Positions 6,490-11,397 of a DNA stretch of 11,397 nucleotides are shown here, piece by piece. The notes under the pieces are model-generated. The model was not told the origin of the DNA. It ran no database searches and saw nothing but the letters and a program-made list of their open reading frames with translations. The translations under genes were made by a program, and so were the position numbers. The stretch is from CALNYS01 sp964639935 (GTDB lineage Bacteria > Planctomycetota > Phycisphaerae > Phycisphaerales > UBA1924). Location: positions 1-11,397 of the forward strand of contig CAZXGT010000075.1 of assembly GCA_964639935.1 (NCBI GenBank), in the 5' to 3' direction. Each line of letters starts with the position of its first letter. The first letter of the stretch is position 1.

Positions 6490-6496
6490 CCTCTCC

Positions 6497-7195
6497 ATGC
6501 GACAGATGATGCGCGGGGGCGCGAAACAGGCGATCGTCCTCGGGCTCTCGCTCGTGATGCTGGGCCAGCTCGCGACGCTCGGCGGCTGCTCCGACCGCCG
6601 GGCGCTGCGGGTCGTTCGCGAGGAGGGCGACAAGGCGTACCGCTTCCAGCGCTACGACCAGGCCCGCGAGGAATTCGCCGAGGTCGTCGAGCGCGATCCG
6701 ACGGACTGGGAGTACCGCTCCAAGCTCGGCAAGACGCTTCTTCTGCTCGGGCGACCCGTCCAGGCCCGCGAGCAGCTCGCCGTCGCCTACGAGCTCCGCC
6801 CCCAGAGCGACGAGATCCTCGAGGACTACGCCCGCGCCATGCTCGCGAGCGAGGACTTCAACAGCCTTCACGAGGTGCTCCTGCGGCGCGCTCGGGAGAC
6901 GCAGGCCGTCGAGGACTACATCCGCCTTGGCATGTACGACCTCCGCGCCGGCGACGCCGACTCCGCCGAGCGGGCGCTCATCACCGCCGCCAATCTCGAC
7001 GAGGGCCGAACGCCCGAGCCCCAGCTCGCGCTGGCCAACTTCTACGAGACCGTCGGCGACGAGACGCAGGCCGTTCGCCGCCTGCGCATGGCGCTCTACA
7101 CCGACATCGAGAATCGTGAAGCCAACGAGCGACTCCGGGCGAAGGGACATATCCCGGGCCCGACGTTCGCGCTGCCGCCGGTCGAACGGCGATAA
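6497..7195 (+). CDS. TPR-repeat lipoprotein
   Basis: A 232-residue predicted lipoprotein. The N-terminus is MRQMMRGGAK, then a hydrophobic stretch (11-28), then the lipobox LGGC with the lipid-attachment cysteine at 31. The rest is helical and reads as about five tetratricopeptide repeats (roughly 41-70, 71-104, 105-134, 139-170, 174-207), with typical patterns such as GDKAYRFQRYDQAREEFAEV and LGKTLLLLGRPVQAREQL. TPR domains bind other proteins, so an envelope scaffold or assembly role is likely; the partner is unknown. After signal peptide cleavage only the lipidated Cys31 remains as cysteine. The start is set by AAAGGA seven bases upstream. It is divergent from the LigD-like/asnB pair and 107 bases before ahcY. 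It does not resemble BamD or PilF closely enough to name it. Confidence 0.88.
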   Translation: MRQMMRGGAKQAIVLGLSLVMLGQLATLGGCSDRRALRVVREEGDKAYRFQRYDQAREEFAEVVERDPTDWEYRSKLGKTLLLLGRPVQAREQLAVAYELRPQSDEILEDYARAMLASEDFNSLHEVLLRRARETQAVEDYIRLGMYDLRAGDADSAERALITAANLDEGRTPEPQLALANFYETVGDETQAVRRLRMALYTDIENREANERLRAKGHIPGPTFALPPVERR

Positions 7196-7242
7196 CGGCG
7201 ATTCCGGGCTTCTTCACGGGCTCCCGCGGCTGCGTTCCCGCC

Positions 7243-7248
7243 TAGAGT
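7243..7248 (+). promoter_or_regulatory. Possible -10 element for ahcY
   Basis: TAGAGT lies 54 bases before the ahcY ATG, giving a leader of roughly 48 bases with a strong ribosome binding site. It resembles the TAGACT boxes at 2110 and 9041. No convincing -35 box is seen. Confidence 0.32.
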
Positions 7249-7290
7249 CTTCATTCATTGAACCTTTCGCTGATCACTTCCGACGCTGAC

Positions 7291-7297
7291 AGAGGAG
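7291..7297 (+). promoter_or_regulatory. Ribosome binding site of ahcY
   Basis: AGAGGAG ends five bases before the ATG at 7303. It decides for this start over an in-frame TTG at 7258, which lacks any such site. Confidence 0.75.
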
Positions 7298-7302
7298 ACG
7301 TC

Positions 7303-8945
<1,643 letters not shown>

Positions 8946-9001
8946 TCCCTCTTCCGAGCGCGAAGGGAAACGTCGCGAGCCGACGCCTCAGAATCGCTCA
9001 C

Positions 9002-9030
9002 GCCCCGGGCGCTCAGCCCGGGGCTTTTTT
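9002..9030 (+). terminator. Intrinsic terminator after ahcY
   Basis: A perfect nine-base-pair GC stem, GCCCCGGGC (9002-9010) with GCCCGGGGC (9016-9024), has a five-base loop GCTCA and is followed directly by TTTTTT (9025-9030). This is a textbook Rho-independent terminator for the ahcY transcript, 57 bases after its stop codon. It separates ahcY from the following operon. Confidence 0.94.
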
Positions 9031-9037
9031 CTTGCGC

Positions 9038-9046
9038 TGATAGACT
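9038..9046 (+). promoter_or_regulatory. Extended -10 promoter of the DoxX/DUF4166 operon
   Basis: TGATAGACT combines an extended -10 TGn with TAGACT, which could make up for the missing -35 box. It lies just after the ahcY terminator and about 35 bases before the GTG start at 9081, giving a leader of about 28 bases that includes the GAGGAG ribosome binding site. It fits the start of a new transcription unit. Confidence 0.45.
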
Positions 9047-9080
9047 CAGGGCGGTCCGAACGCCCGGCCGAGGAGACGCC

Positions 9081-9989
9081 GTGAGTCTTTACGTCGAGAT
9101 TCACATTGACGCGCCGATCGAGGAGATCTGGCGTCTCACGCAGACGCCGGATGCCCACGAGCGCTGGGACCTTCGGTTCACGACGATCGAATACCTTCCG
9201 CGGGACAGCGAGAGCGAGCCGCAACGCTTCCTCTACGCCACCAAGATCGGCTTCGGGAAGCGGATCGAGGGAGGCGGCGAATCGACCGGCGCGCACGAGG
9301 CGGGCGGCGTGCGCACCTCAGCCCTTCGGTTCTGGTCCGAAGACCCGCTCTCGCTCATCCGCGAGGGCTCCGGCTACTGGAAATACGAGCCGACCGACGA
9401 CGGCGTGCGGTTTCTGACCCGCTACGACTACACGGTTCGCTTCGGGCTGCCGGGACGCCTGCTCGACCGCGCCGTCTTCCGCCCGCTGATGTGGTGGGCG
9501 ACCGCATGGAGCTTCGACCGGCTGCGCCTCTGGCTCGAGGAGGGCGCGTCGCCCGAGCGCTCGCGTCGTGCCGCGGCCGGATACGCCCTCAGCCGCCTCG
9601 GGCTCGTCTTCGTCTTTGTGTGGCACGGCCTGGTTCCCAAGCTCATCGTCCGCCACGAGGACGAGTTTCTCATGCTGACCGAGGGCGGCGTGAGCGTCGC
9701 GTCGGCGGAAACCGGCGTTCTCGTCGCCGGGATCCTCGAGATCGCCTTCGGCCTCGCCCTGCTCGTTTTGTGGCGCTCACGAGCGTTGCTCTGGACGTCG
9801 ATCGGACTGATGGTCGTCGCTCTCGCCGGCGTCGGGATCTCGGCGCCCCGGTTTCTGGGACACGCCTTCAACCCCGTCACGCTCAATCTGTGCGTGATCG
9901 CGCTGGCCGCGATCGGGCTCGTCCTCCGCGACGATCAGCCCTCCGCCAGACGATGCCGCAGCCGCCCACCCGCCGGAGCCGCCTCATGA
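9081..9989 (+). CDS. SRPBCC-DoxX fusion membrane protein
   Basis: A 302-residue protein with two parts. Residues 1-152 look like an SRPBCC (START/Bet v 1-type) ligand-binding domain: VEIHIDAPIEEIWRLTQTPD at 5-24, then HERWDLRFTTIEYLPR, and a hydrophobic helix near 127-151. Residues about 168-283 form four membrane segments (168-184, 211-231, 235-253, 265-283) of the DoxX-like type, with VFVWHGLVPKL (178-188) as the typical first-helix signature. The ligand is unknown; SRPBCC domains bind lipids or other hydrophobic molecules, and DoxX-like proteins are membrane proteins often linked to redox functions. The start is GTG with GAGGAG at 9070-9075. Its stop overlaps the start of the next gene (ATGA), so the two are translationally coupled. 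The basic tail (290-302) may be cytosolic. Confidence 0.82.
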   Translation: MSLYVEIHIDAPIEEIWRLTQTPDAHERWDLRFTTIEYLPRDSESEPQRFLYATKIGFGKRIEGGGESTGAHEAGGVRTSALRFWSEDPLSLIREGSGYWKYEPTDDGVRFLTRYDYTVRFGLPGRLLDRAVFRPLMWWATAWSFDRLRLWLEEGASPERSRRAAAGYALSRLGLVFVFVWHGLVPKLIVRHEDEFLMLTEGGVSVASAETGVLVAGILEIAFGLALLVLWRSRALLWTSIGLMVVALAGVGISAPRFLGHAFNPVTLNLCVIALAAIGLVLRDDQPSARRCRSRPPAGAAS

Positions 9990-10657
9990 CCTCCATCTAC
10001 CAGCGCGTCCTCGGATCGGACTTCGAACGGCTGCACCCGCAGATCCAGCGCCGTTTCTCGCTGACCCCGGGGAAGGCATCGAAGGGAACCGGGATCATGG
10101 AGCGACTCTGGCACGGCCGCCTCTACACGCTGCCGTTCCTCTACGTCGGCACGTGGCGGCGCATCATGTTCCCTGAGCAGGGCGAGAACGTCCCGTTCAC
10201 GATCGAGAACTACGCCTACCTCGATCGCTTCGGCCGCGACACCGTCACGTGGGTCCGCACGTTCGGGACCAGGCGTCCCCGGCGCTTCGACGCGTACATG
10301 ATCTACTCGGAGAAGCGGCGCAAGATCGTCGACTACCTCGGCAGCCACCAGCATCTCGCCGTCGATCTCGAGCTCTCCGTCGACGAACGCGGAGGGCTTC
10401 GCCTCCGCTCCGGGGCCCAGCGCTTCTACGAAGGCGTGATCGGGTTCACCTTCCCGATGCTCTTCTCGGGCGTGGCGAACGTCTGCGAATGGTACGACGA
10501 CCAGGAGGGACGATTCAGGATCGACGTGAACGTCAGCAACCGCGCCTGGGGGCCGCTCTTTGGCTACTCCGGCTGGTTCGAGGCCGAGTGGTTCGACGCT
10601 CCGCCCGATGAGGCCCCGGAGCACGTGCGGCCGATCCGCGAGGAGCGCCGCGAATAG
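9986..10657 (+). CDS. DUF4166 domain protein
   Basis: A 223-residue protein that matches the DUF4166 family over nearly its whole length. The recognisable order is IYQRVLGSDFERLHPQIQRR (4-23), GTGIMERLW (34-42), MFPEQGENVPFTIENYAYLD (61-80), SHQHLAVDLELSVDERGGLR (120-139), RFYEGVIGFTFPMLFSG (146-162) and GPLFGYSGWFEAEW (189-202). It has no signal peptide or membrane helix. The biochemical role of DUF4166 is not known; from memory it occurs alone or fused to oxidoreductase-like domains and near DoxX-like genes, as here. The ATG overlaps the upstream stop by four bases, showing coupling with the SRPBCC-DoxX protein and suggesting that the two act together. A CGGAG about eight bases upstream may help initiation. 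Confidence 0.88.
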   Translation: MTSIYQRVLGSDFERLHPQIQRRFSLTPGKASKGTGIMERLWHGRLYTLPFLYVGTWRRIMFPEQGENVPFTIENYAYLDRFGRDTVTWVRTFGTRRPRRFDAYMIYSEKRRKIVDYLGSHQHLAVDLELSVDERGGLRLRSGAQRFYEGVIGFTFPMLFSGVANVCEWYDDQEGRFRIDVNVSNRAWGPLFGYSGWFEAEWFDAPPDEAPEHVRPIREERRE

Positions 10658-10668
10658 CCGCGCGTCCC

Positions 10669-11397
10669 ATGCTCGAACTTCTCACCGTCGGTCTCGTCGC
10701 CTTCGTCGCCGGAGCGCTCACGCTCTTCTCCGGCTTCGGCCTCGGCACGCTCCTCATGCCGGCGCTCGCGCTCTTCTACGACGTCGAGACCGCCATCGCC
10801 GCCACCGCGGTCGTCCACCTCGCCAACAACCTGCTCAAGCTCGCCCTCGTCGGCAAATGGGCTTCGTGGAAGACCACGCTCATCTTCGGCGTCCCCGCCG
10901 CCATCTTCGCCTTCCTCGGCGCCAAGGTCCTCGCCAGCCTCGGCGATCTCGGCGTCATCGCCCGCTACGAAGCCCTCGGCGTCAACGCCACGATCACGCC
11001 GGAGAAGCTCGTCATCGGTCTCCTCATCGGCGCCTTCGCGATCCTCGAGGGCAAGCCCGGCAAGGCCCTCTCCGTCTCGATGAAGTGGCTCCCCGTCGGC
11101 GGCGCGCTCTCCGGCTTCTTCGGCGGCCTCTCGGGGCACCAGGGGGCACTGCGAACCGTCTTCCTTCGCAAGGCGAAGCTTGACAAGAAGCAGCTCGTCG
11201 GCACGTTCGCCGCGTGCGCCGTGCTCGTGGACGTCAGCCGCCTCATCGGCTACGGCGCCGGCTTCTTCGCTGGCAAACTGAAGACGCTCGACGCCGAGAA
11301 CCGCCTCGGCCCCATCTACCTCGCCCTCGCCGGCGCCTTCCTCGGCTCCTTCGTGGGCTCGCGCCTCGTCAAGAAAGTGACGCTCGAGGCGGTGCAG
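10669..11397 (+). CDS. TauE/SafE-family permease (3'-truncated by window)
   Basis: The first 243 residues of a multi-spanning membrane protein of the sulfite exporter TauE/SafE family, running off the window end. The two family half-repeats are visible: SGFGLGTLLMPALALF (21-36) near the first helix and GGLSGHQGALR (152-162) in the second half. Hydrophobic segments lie near 5-27, 33-60, 70-91, 113-127, 141-160, 175-199 and 214-233. Members move sulfite, sulfoacetate or other organosulfur anions; the substrate here cannot be told. The family is usually about 250-260 residues, so only the last few residues are probably missing. It starts 11 bases after the DUF4166 stop with no close ribosome binding site (GAGGAG is about 24 bases upstream, inside the previous gene), so it is likely expressed by coupling in the same operon. 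Confidence 0.88.
   Translation, partial: MLELLTVGLVAFVAGALTLFSGFGLGTLLMPALALFYDVETAIAATAVVHLANNLLKLALVGKWASWKTTLIFGVPAAIFAFLGAKVLASLGDLGVIARYEALGVNATITPEKLVIGLLIGAFAILEGKPGKALSVSMKWLPVGGALSGFFGGLSGHQGALRTVFLRKAKLDKKQLVGTFAACAVLVDVSRLIGYGAGFFAGKLKTLDAENRLGPIYLALAGAFLGSFVGSRLVKKVTLEAVQ

Noticed and set aside
7196..7302. S-adenosylhomocysteine riboswitch in the ahcY leader
   Set aside because: The location is right, but I could not find the conserved SAH-riboswitch core or its pseudoknot in these 107 bases. A covariance-model search would settle it.
8948..8970. Imperfect hairpin just after the ahcY stop codon
   Set aside because: TCCCT...AGGGA pairs only with a bulge and has no T-run; the real terminator is at 9002-9030.

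Overview
This is high-GC bacterial DNA carrying ten complete protein genes and two more cut by the window edges. I see no tRNA, rRNA, CRISPR array, insertion sequence or phage gene. The best guess for the source is a planctomycete of the Phycisphaerae type. The support is a secreted protein ending in a PEP-CTERM-like tail (Pro-Ser-Pro-Gly-Gly, hydrophobic stretch, Arg-Arg-Arg), strong GTC/CTC/GCC codon preference, and several genes without a clear ribosome binding site. No marker gene is present, so this is inference. A run of 100 N, flanked by an exact 55-base duplication, marks the window as part of a short-read draft or metagenome assembly.

Layout. Positions 1-97 (minus) hold the N-terminus of an M42-family aminopeptidase, divergent from a YgfZ/GcvT-like folate-binding protein (189-1325, plus). 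A hypothetical gene (1365-1982, minus) converges on it and is divergent from an orphan Opp/Dpp-type ABC ATPase (2122-2922, plus). Next is a secreted, cysteine-free sulfatase-modifying-factor-like (SUMF1) protein (3054-4025, plus), bracketed by two direct copies of a 51-base hairpin repeat. A minus-strand pair follows: a small protein resembling the LigD 3'-phosphoesterase domain (6395-5997), then, seven bases later, a glutamine-hydrolysing asparagine synthetase (5989-4169). Divergent from this pair is a TPR lipoprotein (6497-7195, plus). Adenosylhomocysteinase (7303-8945, plus) contains the N gap and ends before a strong intrinsic terminator. The last stretch is a tight plus-strand operon: an SRPBCC-DoxX fusion protein (9081-9989), a DUF4166 protein (9986-10657, ATGA overlap), and a TauE/SafE-family permease (10669 to the window end).

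Function. Most genes are housekeeping or envelope functions: Fe-S/folate handling, methyl-cycle recycling of S-adenosylhomocysteine, asparagine synthesis, peptide-type transport and lipoproteins. They do not form one pathway. I find no convincing new multi-gene system. The points most worth a second look are the gap artefact in ahcY, the repeat-bracketed Cys-free SUMF1 protein, the stand-alone LigD-phosphoesterase-like gene coupled to asnB, the SRPBCC-DoxX/DUF4166 operon, and -10 elements placed for leaderless transcription. No gene-free stretch exceeds 300 bases; the longest gaps are about 130-143 bases.
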